A stretch of 64,000 nt of DNA, taken from positions 395,761-459,760 of the forward strand of contig JAOSKE010000003.1 of assembly GCA_027493775.1 (NCBI GenBank), read 5' to 3'. Positions 37,348 to 46,710 of this stretch are shown here, piece by piece. The notes beneath the pieces were generated by a model that saw nothing but the letters and a program-made list of their open reading frames with translations, did no database searches and had not been told where the DNA came from. This stretch comes from Kiritimatiellia bacterium (GTDB lineage: Bacteria > Verrucomicrobiota > Kiritimatiellia > CAIVKH01). Position numbers and translations under genes: made by a program. Each line of letters begins with the position of its first letter. The stretch's first letter is position 1.

Positions 37348-38277
37348 CTAAAAGGGGAGCGGGTCCGTGCTATTGATGAAACGCGCGCCAAGTTTTTCGT
37401 ACTTCGCGAATTCTCTTTGTGCAATGGCATGAAAATCTATTTCCGGATGCGCCACCGGCGACGTGCAGTCGCGCAAGATATAGATGCGCTCCAACTTTTC
37501 GGGCGTGTGTTTGAACACTTCAACCATATCTGCGACAGATTCCAGTACGCAGTGGCTTTCCGCCTCGCCAGCGACAAGGACGTAGTCGTACTCATCAATC
37601 ATATCCAGAAAATCGCTGCTCAACCCGCCCTGCGGATGACTCGGCACATGAATTTCCGGGCGCAAAATCGAGTAATGCTCGGTGCGGGGGATGCTTCCCT
37701 TGCGCCACCACACCGGTTGACTTTCGCGCGCAAGAGAGTGCCAGAAAATAGCCGACCAGAGCTCAGGATCAACGGCATTGCCAATGTCGCCCATCATCGC
37801 ATGATAGGGCCAGATGGTCAGCTCCTTTTTCGCCTCTTTCTTGAGGCGGTGAACATACTCCCGCGACCACTCTTCGTCCCGAAGTGGACGCCACCGTTTT
37901 GAGTCCACGTCACTCGGCGAAATGATCGTGAATGCCGGCGGATGCTTGCCTTCGGCATCTGCCCACCAGGATGGATGAAAAATCTGGAACGGATAATGTG
38001 AGTCCAATGAACAGGTGATCTGACTGATGCGTTCGGCGTTCCGGTAAATGAATTCGACCACCCGCCGCAAATCCTCCCGTGCGCCCGGCACATACAGCGC
38101 GCCCTGTTCGTGGCAGAACGTCACCTGCATATCAATCAGAAGCAAATGTACGCGCGTCTCGTCTCCTGCCGCAGGTTTGAGTCCAGCGCAAACGGCCTCT
38201 TCCGCAATACGCGCCTGATCTGGATAGAAAAGCGTCCCGACACGTTCCGGATCGTAAAATGCTGGAAATTTTGACAT
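37348..38277 (-). CDS. Isochorismatase-fold cysteine hydrolase, nicotinamidase-like
   Basis: The product from the ATG at 38277 (MSKFPAFYDPERVG) has 309 residues; the track's N-terminal 163 residues are a shadow of the divergent livK gene. The cysteine-hydrolase triad is visible: HLLLIDMQVTFC (Asp), a Lys in the WWRKGSIP region, and VAGEAESHCVLESV (nucleophile Cys). With pncB next to it the likely reaction is nicotinamide to nicotinate. It is longer than typical PncA, with extra segments around YRNAERISQ and the WPYHAMMGDIG region, so a different amide substrate is possible. Confidence 0.82.
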   Translation of the reverse strand: MSKFPAFYDPERVGTLFYPDQARIAEEAVCAGLKPAAGDETRVHLLLIDMQVTFCHEQGALYVPGAREDLRRVVEFIYRNAERISQITCSLDSHYPFQIFHPSWWADAEGKHPPAFTIISPSDVDSKRWRPLRDEEWSREYVHRLKKEAKKELTIWPYHAMMGDIGNAVDPELWSAIFWHSLARESQPVWWRKGSIPRTEHYSILRPEIHVPSHPQGGLSSDFLDMIDEYDYVLVAGEAESHCVLESVADMVEVFKHTPEKLERIYILRDCTSPVAHPEIDFHAIAQREFAKYEKLGARFINSTDPLPF

Positions 38278-38433
38278 TGCTCTCTCCGAACTACCTATCC
38301 TTCTACCATATTGCACTATCTCAACCGCCAGTTCAAGCACACCCCCTCGAGAGAAACCACAACGCGCGAAAATTAAGAGCCCGCCCACGCGCAACGTTGA
38401 CACGCGAGAAGGCGCCGGGTGATAGTGGACGGA

Positions 38434-39585
38434 ATGAACAAGATACTGGTGTGCTCTGCGGGAATAATTCTTACTGCATTCTTCGCGCGTGGCGAGGTCA
38501 TCAAAGTGGCCTCGGGCAGTATGCTTTCCGGGCCGCAGGCGAACTTGGGCGAAATGATCAAGCTCGGCTCGCAGCTCGCTGTGGAAGAGGCGCGCCCACA
38601 CTTTGAAGAGCTTGGCTTCGATTTGCAGTTTTCCCCGCAAGACGACCAAGCGCAACCGGATGTCGGCGTCGCCGTCGCGCGACGAATCATTAACGACAAA
38701 GAGGTCCTCGCTGTCGCCGGTCATTTTAATTCTGGCGTAACAATCCCCACCTCGGAGGTCTATCACGAAGACGACCTCGCGATGATTTCACCCGGCAGCA
38801 CCAATCCGCGCGTAACGGATCGCGGACTGGATAACGTCACGCGCGTGTGCGGACGCGACGATGTTCAGGGGCCGGTCGGCGCAGAGTTTGCGGTTAACGA
38901 CCTGAAGGCAAAACGCATCTTCGTCATCCATGACAAAACCGCCTACGGCCAAGGAATCGCACAGGCCTTTCGCGACAAGGCGAAAGAACTGGGCGCCAAC
39001 GTCGTCGCTTTTGCCGGCACTGAAGAAAAAACAAATCTGCAGCCGATGATTCTTCAAATGCGCGCGTATAAACCTGATCTCGTCTATTTCGGTGGAATGT
39101 ACGACCAAGGCGCAGTCCTATTGAAACAAATGCGCGAACGCGGCATCAAAGCCACCTTCCTCGGGCCGGACGGCCTGGAATCCTCCTCCTTTGTGGACAT
39201 CGCACAGCAAGCCGCCGTAGGTGCCTATTACACCACCGTCGCAGGACCGGCTGAAAAATATCCGGCCGCCAAACAGTTCATCGAACGATTCACTGCGCGT
39301 TTCGGCCGTGCGCCCGAAGCCTTTTCACTCTACGCCTACGACGCCGCACAAGTCGCGCTACTCGCCATCGAACACGCGATTGAGGAAAACAACGGACAGA
39401 AGCCCACGCGCAAACAAGTCTCCGAAGCCGCGCGCAACGTACAGATGGAAGGAGTCACCGGCGCCATTTCCTTCAACGAGAATGGCGATCGCGCTCAATC
39501 GGATTACTGGATCATTCACTACACCGAAGCCAAATACCCCGGTGTCGCCGTAAAATCCATCTCCGCACAGCCGCCAAGCAAATAG
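38434..39585 (+). CDS. Branched-chain amino-acid-type ABC transporter, substrate-binding protein
   Basis: The 383-residue periplasmic protein has a signal peptide (ILVCSAGIILTAFFARG) and the two-lobed LivJ/LivK fold: SGSMLSGPQANLGEMIKLG, VAGHFNSGVTIPTSEVYHED, MISPGSTNPRVTDRG, FVIHDKTAYGQGIAQAF and YFGGMYDQGAVLLKQMRERG. I start at 38434 (MNKILVC). It is the first gene of a complete five-gene transport operon. The ligand cannot be set from sequence; Leu/Ile/Val, other amino acids, amides or urea all occur. The 156-base divergent gap to the nicotinamidase gene holds the promoter. Confidence 0.92.
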   Translation: MNKILVCSAGIILTAFFARGEVIKVASGSMLSGPQANLGEMIKLGSQLAVEEARPHFEELGFDLQFSPQDDQAQPDVGVAVARRIINDKEVLAVAGHFNSGVTIPTSEVYHEDDLAMISPGSTNPRVTDRGLDNVTRVCGRDDVQGPVGAEFAVNDLKAKRIFVIHDKTAYGQGIAQAFRDKAKELGANVVAFAGTEEKTNLQPMILQMRAYKPDLVYFGGMYDQGAVLLKQMRERGIKATFLGPDGLESSSFVDIAQQAAVGAYYTTVAGPAEKYPAAKQFIERFTARFGRAPEAFSLYAYDAAQVALLAIEHAIEENNGQKPTRKQVSEAARNVQMEGVTGAISFNENGDRAQSDYWIIHYTEAKYPGVAVKSISAQPPSK

Positions 39586-39685
39586 CCAAAAGCCCGACTT
39601 TGCCCCTCCTACATTCCTCATATAACAGCTTCCCCCGGCCTGTTTGCCTTGTTATTTTCGCACGCACTATAGGAAGTGGTGTGGA

Positions 39686-40651
39686 TTGTCTGACGCGTTA
39701 CTAGAACTGTTGCCGAGTGTCTTGCTGGAAGGCCTTTTGTTGGGCTGTGTCTATGCCATGATCGCGCTGGGCTATACGATGGTCTATGGCGTATTGGGCC
39801 TGATCAACTTTGCGCACTCGGAGGTGTTCATGATCGGCGCCGTGGCCGGCGTGGAGGTCTATCGCTATCTCGGCCCGCACATCGGCAATCCTTACGCGCT
39901 GGCGCTGACCGCGCTCGTGGTTGCGGCGGGGGTGTCGGGGCTGCTTGCGATGGCGATTGAGCGAATGGCGTATCGCCCGCTCCGTGCGCGTGGCAGCACA
40001 AACCGGCTCGTCCCCCTCATCACCGCCATTGGCCTTTCATTTTTTCTTCAGGATTTCACCCGACTGATCGAGGGCCTTTGGCACGGGGAATTCTATATGA
40101 ACTACCCGGCAAACGAGCAGATGGAGGCGCTGCATGAGTTGCCGCTGGGAATGGCGATTCAAAATAAATCCATCCTCGTGATCGGCGTCACAATCGTGAT
40201 GATGCTCGCGCTCGATTATCTCGTTCGCAAAACCAAACTCGGAAAAGCGATTCGCGCCGTCGCACAGGACGCTTCTACCGCAAGTCTAATGGGCATCAAC
40301 CCCGACCGCATTATCGCGCGCACATTTTTGATCGGCGGCGCACTCGGTGGCGTGGCGGGTGTTCTCTTCGGCCTGCTCTATTCGCAAATCAACCCGTTCG
40401 TCGGCTTCATTCCCGGAATCAAGGCGTTCACCGCTGCCGTTCTCGGCGGAATCGGAAATATTTACGGCGCCATGCTCGGCGGTCTTGTGCTCGGCACACT
40501 CGAAACACTGGGCGGAACCTATTTGTTTTTTATGACCGATGGCGCGATTGGGAATGAATACAAAGACATTTTCGCCTTCATCATCCTTGTCCTTCTCCTG
40601 CTCTTCCGCCCACAAGGACTTCTCGGCAAAACCCAAGGAGAGAAGGTATGA
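39686..40651 (+). CDS. livH: ABC transporter permease, LivH family
   Basis: This integral membrane protein of about 321 residues has the LivH plan: LLEGLLLGCVYAMIALGYTMVYGVLGLINFAHSE at the start, then GAVAGVEVYRYLG, the coupling region AIRAVAQDASTASLMGIN and the ending LLFRPQGLLGK. The start is most likely the TTG at 39686 with AGGAAG nine bases upstream; the track start at 39644 is a rare codon without a ribosome site. It forms the pore with LivM. Its stop overlaps the livM start by four bases. Confidence 0.92.
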   Translation: MSDALLELLPSVLLEGLLLGCVYAMIALGYTMVYGVLGLINFAHSEVFMIGAVAGVEVYRYLGPHIGNPYALALTALVVAAGVSGLLAMAIERMAYRPLRARGSTNRLVPLITAIGLSFFLQDFTRLIEGLWHGEFYMNYPANEQMEALHELPLGMAIQNKSILVIGVTIVMMLALDYLVRKTKLGKAIRAVAQDASTASLMGINPDRIIARTFLIGGALGGVAGVLFGLLYSQINPFVGFIPGIKAFTAAVLGGIGNIYGAMLGGLVLGTLETLGGTYLFFMTDGAIGNEYKDIFAFIILVLLLLFRPQGLLGKTQGEKV

Positions 40652-41908
40652 AGCGGAGTTGGCCCATTGCGCTCCTCGCCTTCGCGGCGGCCCTTTGCGG
40701 CTTCGCCCTGCTCCACGCACCGCGCAATACGTGGGCGCTGCTCGGCGTGCTCGGCGTGCTCTTCGGCTGCCTTAGTATTGACGGTCACAAGCTCGCGCGT
40801 TACACGATCGCGCTCATCCTGCTTCTTTTCTTCATCCCCGCCGCCGGGGCCAGCAACACGTTTCTCTTCGAGCTGCTCACGCAAATGGGAATCTTCGCTG
40901 CGATGGCGCTCGGCCTGAACATCGTCGTGGGAATGGCGGGACTGCTCGACCTCGGATACGCCGCGTTCTTCGCAATCGGCGCATATACGTGGGCAATTTT
41001 TGGATCAGGCCAAGCGTCTGAATTTATGAGCGGCTCGTTCCCGCTCGCGGGCTGGCCCTACTTCTATATTTTCGCGGCGCTCGCCGTAATCACCGCCGCA
41101 CTGACCGGCACGCTGATCGGCATGCCCGCCCTGCGACTACGCGGTGACTACCTCGCGATTGTCACGCTGGGTCTCGGCGAAGTGGTGCGTGTGACGGCCA
41201 ACAATCTCGATCACCCCCTCAACATCACTAACGGCCCGCAGGGCATCACCCCCATCGAACGCCCACCCATCGGTTGGTTCATCAAACTGCTAAACAGCTT
41301 CAACCTCAACGCCACACCCGCGCTCGGCTACGCGATCTTTTTTCTACCTCCTCGTTCTGGTCGTTATTGGAATTGTCGTTCTCGTCAATGTGCGACTCGA
41401 TCGCTCGCGATTCGGACGCGCATGGGTTGCCATTCGCGAAGATGAAATCGCCGCGCGCTCGATGGGTATTTCGCTCATGCACACCAAGCTGCAAGCCTTC
41501 GCAACCGGCGCGGCGTTCTCCGGCGTCATGGGCGCAATTTTTGCCGCGAAGCAACTGTTCGTCAGCCCCGAAACATTCACCCTCCTGCAATCCATTACCA
41601 TCCTCGCGATGGTCATTCTCGGCGGCATGGGATCCATACGCGGTGCGCTCATCGGCGCGATGGCGGTGACGCTGCTGAACATTGAAATACTCAAAAGCCT
41701 TTCCGACTTTCTCGTACACCTCCGCCAAACAGGTTTCATCCTGAATCTCGGATTCACATCATTCAATTTCGCCAACCTGTCAGACCAGGTGGAACCGGCG
41801 AAATATGAACGGATGATCTTCGGCCTCATCCTCGTCCTAATGATGATCTTCCGCCCCAGTGGACTCATCCCCGAACGTCGCCACCGATTGGAAACGGAGA
41901 AGAAGTGA
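40648..41908 (+). CDS. livM: ABC transporter permease, LivM family (frameshifted)
   Basis: The second pore subunit. The frame breaks in the T6 run at 41338-41343; removing one T restores ALGYAIFFYLLVLVVIGIVVLVNVRLDRSRFGRAW and joins the ORF ending at 41908, about 419 residues. Family marks: MGIFAAMALGLNIVVGMAGLLDLGYAAFFAIGAY, LRGDYLAIVTLGLGEVVR, AIREDEIAARSMGI (coupling helix) and MIFRPSGLIPE at the end. Hydrophobic N-terminal spans precede the core. It is coupled to livH by an ATGA overlap and followed 37 bases later by livG. Confidence 0.91.
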
Positions 41909-41945
41909 AGCGCCCTCCCCTCATTCAAGTCAGAGAGGCGCACCG

Positions 41946-42723
41946 ATGATTCTGCATGTTGCCAATCTAGCCAAACGCTTCGGCGGTTTGCTCGCCATCA
42001 ACGACCTCAGTTTCGATGTTGAGGAGGGCCACATTTTTTTCGATCATCGGGCCGAATGGCGCGGGGAAAACCACCCTGTTCAATATTCTGACCGGTGTGT
42101 ATCGCCCCGACACCGGATACGTAACCTTCAACAACAAACGCATCTCCGGCATGGCCCCACACCACATCGCCAAACGCGGCATTGCGCGTACGTTCCAAAA
42201 CATCCGACTCTTCGGCGCGATGACCGTGTATGAAAACGTGCTCATCGGCCAGCACCCGCACATTCGCTACAACTATCTCGACGCCATTTTCGGAACGCCA
42301 CGTTGCACTCGGGCCGAAAAACGCGCTCAGGAAGAAGCCGAACAACTGCTCGACTATATGGGCCTCAGCGCCCGCGCATACGACCTCGCGCAAAATTTGC
42401 CGTACGGCGCACAACGCCGTTTGGAAATCGCGCGGGCGCTTGCGCTCCGCCCAAAACTACTCCTGCTCGACGAGCCGGCTGCAGGAATGAACCCGCAGGA
42501 AACGGACGAATTAAAAACACTCATCCGCCGTTTGCGCGACGACCGCAACATCACACTGCTCCTCATTGAGCACCACATGAAAGTCGTGATGGAAATTTCA
42601 GACCGCGTCGTCGTTCTCGACTACGGCAAAAAAATTGCCGAGGGCGCCCCCGCCGAGGTGCGAAAAGAACCCGCCGTCATCGAAGCCTATCTCGGCAAGG
42701 GCGCCATGGGGAATCTCGCATGA
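41946..42723 (+). CDS. livG: ABC transporter ATPase, LivG family (frameshifted)
   Basis: One of the two ATP-hydrolysing subunits. MILHVANLAKRFGGLLAINDLSFDVEEG begins at 41946; removing one T from the T7 run at 42034-42040 restores HIFSIIGPNGAGKTTLFNILTG, the Walker A site, for about 258 residues. The LivG-specific GIARTFQNIRLF, the signature near LPYGAQRRLEIARAL, Walker B LLLLDEPAAGMNPQE and the LIEHHMKVVME switch are all present. Its stop overlaps the livF start as ATGA. Confidence 0.92.
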
Positions 42724-43442
42724 ACGCCGCCGCTGTTCTTCAGTTGCAAAACGTACAGGCCTTCTATGGCCACATTCACGCGCTCAAGGATATTTCGATT
42801 GAAGTGCGCGAGGGCGAGATCGTTACGCTCATCGGTTCCAACGGCGCGGGGAAAAGCACAACGCTCCGTTGCATCTCAGGACTGCTCGCGCCGACGGAAG
42901 GCAAGATTTTGCTGCGCGGCCAACCGATCCACGGCAAAAAACCCTACGAAGTAGCCGCACTCGGCATCGGACACGCCCCCGAAGGACGAAAGATTTTTCC
43001 GCAGCTCACCGTGGAAGAGAATCTCGCCATCGGCGCATACTTGGAGTCCGACAAAACCATCATCGCGCGCCGCAAGCGCGAAGTGTACGAATTATTTCCA
43101 CGCCTCGCCGAGCGACACAAACAAGACGGCGGCACCCTCTCTGGCGGCGAACAGCAAATGCTCGCCATCGGCCGCGCCCTGATGCAAGACCCTGCAATTT
43201 TGCTTCTCGATGAACCCACCCTCGGCCTAGCCCCGGTGCTCGTTGAGCTGCTTTTCGAGACCTTACAAACACTGCACAAGGCTGGAAAAACAATTTTGCT
43301 CGTCGAACAAAATGCCTGGCACGCCCTACAGATTGCCCAACGCGCCTACGTCCTCCAAACCGGTATCATCACCCATCAAGGCGCTGCAAAAGACTTGTCC
43401 AACAATCCTGAAATCAAGCAAGCCTACCTCGGTGGCGATTGA
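42720..43442 (+). CDS. livF: ABC transporter ATPase, LivF family
   Basis: The 240-residue second ATPase has Walker A IGSNGAGKSTTLRCISGL, the Q-loop region ALGIGHAPEGRKIFPQLTV typical of LivF, the signature TLSGGEQQMLAIGRAL, Walker B ILLLDEPTLGLAP and the switch LLVEQNAWHAL. It completes the operon livK-livH-livM-livG-livF. After its stop lies a 270-base convergent gap with four palindromes. Confidence 0.95.
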   Translation: MNAAAVLQLQNVQAFYGHIHALKDISIEVREGEIVTLIGSNGAGKSTTLRCISGLLAPTEGKILLRGQPIHGKKPYEVAALGIGHAPEGRKIFPQLTVEENLAIGAYLESDKTIIARRKREVYELFPRLAERHKQDGGTLSGGEQQMLAIGRALMQDPAILLLDEPTLGLAPVLVELLFETLQTLHKAGKTILLVEQNAWHALQIAQRAYVLQTGIITHQGAAKDLSNNPEIKQAYLGGD

Positions 43443-43495
43443 TTCCAGTCAAATTTTGAGACGTTTCGCCTCTCTCCGCACAACGCGCCGAAAAG

Positions 43496-43606
43496 TTCCA
43501 AGCCTTGGAAGTGTCCAGCGCGGTTTTTTCCAAGCGTTGGAAGTTTTTGGGTGAAAAAGTTCCAAGGGTTGGAAGTCGGTCGCAAAATGAGTTCCAAGGG
43601 TTGGAA
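43496..43606. repeat. Array of four TTCCAAG palindromes with exact 32-bp period
   Basis: Copies begin at 43496, 43528, 43560 and 43592. Each is a 15-base palindrome (centres CC, CG, GG, GG after TTCCAAG) and each spacer is 17 bases. The three spacers share no sequence apart from an initial GT. The array lies between two convergent genes, so it is not an ordinary promoter operator. The rest of the gap (43607-43712) holds only short GC-rich repeats. Confidence 0.92.
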
Positions 43607-43712
43607 AAAAGGGCGGAGTGCCTCCGGCGAAGCGCCGTCGCTGGAGGTCCCCTGCCCTGATCGAAAAATATCCGGACGGGTCCGCCGTGTCTGGCGGCCG
43701 ACGAGCGGTGGA

Positions 43713-44215
43713 TTAGAAGCCGATTCTAAATGCGGCGCTCAGAACGACGGTATCGCTGGAGACTGTGGGGTCGAATTCATTGATTCGTTTCCACTCGCTG
43801 AACTCGTAACTGGCGTTGATGTCCAGAGAGAGTCGGTCGCTGATGGGGGCGAGGTAGCCGATGCGCAGCACGAAGAAAGGCTTGTCGGCAAAGTCTTCGG
43901 ATGAATAAAGGATGCCGACACCGGCGCCGGCATAAAGTTCTCCGCCGACCAAGAGGAAAGCCTGGGGGCGAGCACGTCTTTCGATGCGCCGGCATAGCCG
44001 TCGTCGTAGTGATCCAACTCGAACTGGGCTGCCATGAGGTCGTTCAATTCGGTGCGCAGGCTCAATGTTGCGCCAAGTCCGGTTTTCTGAAAACGATTCG
44101 GCACGCTGTCCACGGAGTGGAACCCACGAACGCCGATGCCGAGAGAGCTTTCTGCACTCGCAGTGGCTAGGCTAAATCCGAGTAGCGATGCGACAATAAG
44201 AAAAAGTTTTTTCAT
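43713..44215 (-). CDS. Outer-membrane beta-barrel-like protein (frameshifted)
   Basis: The ORFs 43739-44215 and 43713-43952 join if the G5 run at 43964-43968 is one base longer, reading KDVLAPQAFLLVGGELYAGAGVGILY, for about 167 residues. It has a signal peptide (MKKLFLIVASLLGFSLATASA) and alternating strands (GIGVRGFHSVD, FFVLRIGYLAPISDRLSLDINASYEF). The chain ends FRIGF; a C-terminal Phe is typical of proteins inserted by the BAM complex. It is probably a small eight-strand barrel of the OmpW/OmpX size class. AGGAGA precedes the ATG at 44215. No specific function is visible. Confidence 0.72.
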
Positions 44216-44288
44216 AATCGAATCTCCTGTCTAAGCCTCCAGTATAGCGCATATCCGCAGAAAGCAAGCACTGTGAATTTGCCGCGGT

Positions 44289-45968
44289 TCATTCTCGCGG
44301 AGCAACAACTTCGCGGGCGCGGTCAAGGGCGCGATCAAAGTGGTCGTGTACGTTTGCGGGGCCAATTCGACGGTAGAGCCCGGCGCCAACCAACTCGTCC
44401 CAAGGTTGGGCTTGGACACCGGAGAGGATCAGCGTGGTGCCGTCTTTCTGGCACTTTGCAAAGACATCCGCCATGGCGCGCAGGCCGGTGGCATCAATCA
44501 TCGGGACGTGGCGCATTCGCAAAATTAACACCTTGGGCGGCTTCTCAAGCTGGCCCATGGCATCCTTGAAGCGATCGGCGGCGCCGAAGAAAAACGGGCC
44601 GTAGATTTCAAACACCTCGACGCCTTCGGGCACGCTGCGATGCCGCGTTGCGTCGGGATCGCTGTCCTCATCTTCCTCGTCCGCAACATCGTCTGTGATG
44701 AAGTTCACCTGTGTGGATTCGGCCATGCGATACATAAAAAGAAACGCAGCCATAATCACGCCGGACTCAATCGCAATCGTGAGGTCCACGAACACCGTGA
44801 GCAGGAAGGTCGAAACCATGATGAGGACATCGCCGCGTTGGGCACGGAACAGTCGTATGAAGAGTCGCCACTCGCCCATATCTATCGCAACTTTGATCAG
44901 AATAGCCGCGAGCACGGGCATAGGGATCAATACGGTCCACTTGCCCAGCGCGATCATCAACACGAGCAGGGTCAGCGCGTGAATGATGCCTGCGACTGGC
45001 GTCTTTCCGCCGTTGCGAATGTTCGTCGCAGTGCGCGCAATTGCGCCGGTTGCAGGAATACCCGCGAAGAGCGGCGAGACCAAATTGGCGATTCCCTGCG
45101 CCACCAGCTCCGTGTTTGATCGGTGGCGACGCCCAGTCATTCCGTCGGCAACAACTGCGGAGAGCAGGGACTCAATCCCGCCGAGCAGCGCAATGGCAAA
45201 GGCAGGCTGGAAGAGGCGCGGCAACTGATGCCAGTCCATTTGGGGGAGCGCAGGGGCCGGGAGCATATTCGGCACACTGCCGAAGTGCGTGCCGATGGTG
45301 GCGACGGGAATTTTTAGCAAGGCGACAAGCGGGGTAAGCACGAGAATCGCGACAAGTGAGCCCGGCATACGTCGGCTGACGCGCGGCCAGAATAGGATGA
45401 TGGCGAAGGCCAGCAGGGCGAGTCCGATGGCGTACACATTGAGGCTGCCGATATGCTCCGCATAGGCGATCATCTTTTCGTGAAACTCTGCGGGTGGCGG
45501 CGGCATTTCCAAGCCGAGCAAATCGCGAATCTGGGTGACGGCGATTAAGACCGCGATCCCGCAGGTAAATCCAACTGTGAGCGGATACGGGATGAACTTG
45601 ATCATCGAGCCGAATCGCATCACGCCCATTACAAGAAGGAACGCGCCAGCGAGCATCGTTGCGACGGCTAACCCGCCGTAGCCAAATTGCTGGACCGTGT
45701 TATAGACGAGGACGATGAACGCCCCCGTCGGACCGCCGATCTGTACCCGACTCCCCCCAAGGGCGGAGATCAAAAATCCGGCGATGACGGCAGTGAACAG
45801 GCCTTGCTCCGGCTTCACGCCAGACGCGATGGCGAGCGCGATGGAAAGGGGAAGCGCGACAATTCCAACGAGGATACCGGCAAGGAGGTCGCGGTTGAAC
45901 AGAGAGAGCGAGTAGCCCTCCTTAAACAATACGGTGTAGAGCTTGGGTTTGAAGCTGGCGTCTTTCAC
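44289..45968 (-). CDS. SulP-family anion transporter with STAS domain
   Basis: The 559-residue inner-membrane protein has the SLC26/SulP core: NRDLLAGILVGIVALPLSIALAIASGVKPEQGLFTAVIAGF, GGSRVQIGGPTGAFIVLV, FTCGIAVLIAVTQIRDLLG, SPLFAGIPATGAIARTATN. It ends in a cytoplasmic STAS domain (about residues 450-550) with LILRMRHVPMIDATGLRAM. Substrates in the family include sulfate, bicarbonate and dicarboxylates; none can be assigned here. A bicarbonate role would fit the carbonic anhydrase in the window, but the genes are far apart. It is transcribed after the thioredoxin-like gene's divergent neighbour, as a likely single unit. Confidence 0.93.
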   Translation of the reverse strand: MKDASFKPKLYTVLFKEGYSLSLFNRDLLAGILVGIVALPLSIALAIASGVKPEQGLFTAVIAGFLISALGGSRVQIGGPTGAFIVLVYNTVQQFGYGGLAVATMLAGAFLLVMGVMRFGSMIKFIPYPLTVGFTCGIAVLIAVTQIRDLLGLEMPPPPAEFHEKMIAYAEHIGSLNVYAIGLALLAFAIILFWPRVSRRMPGSLVAILVLTPLVALLKIPVATIGTHFGSVPNMLPAPALPQMDWHQLPRLFQPAFAIALLGGIESLLSAVVADGMTGRRHRSNTELVAQGIANLVSPLFAGIPATGAIARTATNIRNGGKTPVAGIIHALTLLVLMIALGKWTVLIPMPVLAAILIKVAIDMGEWRLFIRLFRAQRGDVLIMVSTFLLTVFVDLTIAIESGVIMAAFLFMYRMAESTQVNFITDDVADEEDEDSDPDATRHRSVPEGVEVFEIYGPFFFGAADRFKDAMGQLEKPPKVLILRMRHVPMIDATGLRAMADVFAKCQKDGTTLILSGVQAQPWDELVGAGLYRRIGPANVHDHFDRALDRAREVVAPRE

Positions 45969-46071
45969 AATCTATAAAAACGGATCAGGACGGCGCAGTT
46001 CTCCCCGTACAACCGCCACGCGAAAGTCAGGACGGCGCTGCGTTTTGCCTGAATGGATTGGTTGCTTATAT

Positions 46072-46572
46072 TTACTCGGAATCGCGTGGCGCACTTGATT
46101 TTGACTTCACCTCGGCCACGAATTCGTCGGGCAGAACGGGTTTCGGATTTTTGTTTTGCCAGTGAAACGGGGTCAGCCGCTTGTGGTAGCCATCTTTTGG
46201 CGCAACGAAAATGGCCGGGGTCTTATTCACGGCAAACTTTCCGGCAATTTCATTGTCGTCGCGGTTGAGCGGGAACATAAACTTCACCTTGATGTAACTA
46301 CGCAGATATTTTTCGACCGTCGGCACGCCCAGTACGCGTTTTTCAAACCAGTGGCACAGCCCCTTTTCATCGCTCTGCCCGTAGTTTGCAAAATAAACGA
46401 TCATATCGGCGCCCGTCTGCTTTTGAATCTCCAGCGCCTCGGCGTAGCCTTTCCCGTTCATAAACCACTTTTTCTCGGGAAACTTGTCGGCCGCAGTCGC
46501 TACGGGCGGGGCTGCCATCGCGGTCGCGCCCAGCACAAGAAATAGAATTGCACACATCCAACGAGTTTTCAT
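46072..46572 (-). CDS. Exported thioredoxin-fold protein without CxxC
   Basis: The 166-residue product has a signal peptide (AILFLVLGATAMAAP) and a thioredoxin-like order of strands: MIVYFANYGQSDEKGLCHWFEK, YIKVKFMFPLN, then AGKFAVNKTPAIFVAPKDG with the cis-proline. The usual CxxC is replaced by SDEKGLC, leaving a single Cys, so disulfide exchange by the standard mechanism is unlikely. It could act through one Cys or only bind. It lies 103 bases upstream of sulP on the same strand. Confidence 0.72.
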   Translation of the reverse strand: MKTRWMCAILFLVLGATAMAAPPVATAADKFPEKKWFMNGKGYAEALEIQKQTGADMIVYFANYGQSDEKGLCHWFEKRVLGVPTVEKYLRSYIKVKFMFPLNRDDNEIAGKFAVNKTPAIFVAPKDGYHKRLTPFHWQNKNPKPVLPDEFVAEVKSKSSAPRDSE

Positions 46573-46710
46573 TTGACACCTCTCAGCATTTATTCTGGCA
46601 GATCGGCATAAACTTTCAAGAATAAGCGGGGGTTCAACAGTACGTCGCTGCGGCTTGATTTGGGCCGGGCGCTCGTGCTTGAATGGGCATTCACATAGAC
46701 AGGGTGCTTG

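Noticed and set aside
38278-38766. N-terminal 163 residues of the minus-strand 472-residue ORF
   Set aside because: They overlap the divergent promoter region and livK; the hydrolase fold starts at the ATG at 38277.
43496-43606. CRISPR array suggested by the regular 32-base period
   Set aside because: The repeated unit is only a 15-base palindrome, the spacers are 17 bases, there are four copies and no cas gene is present.
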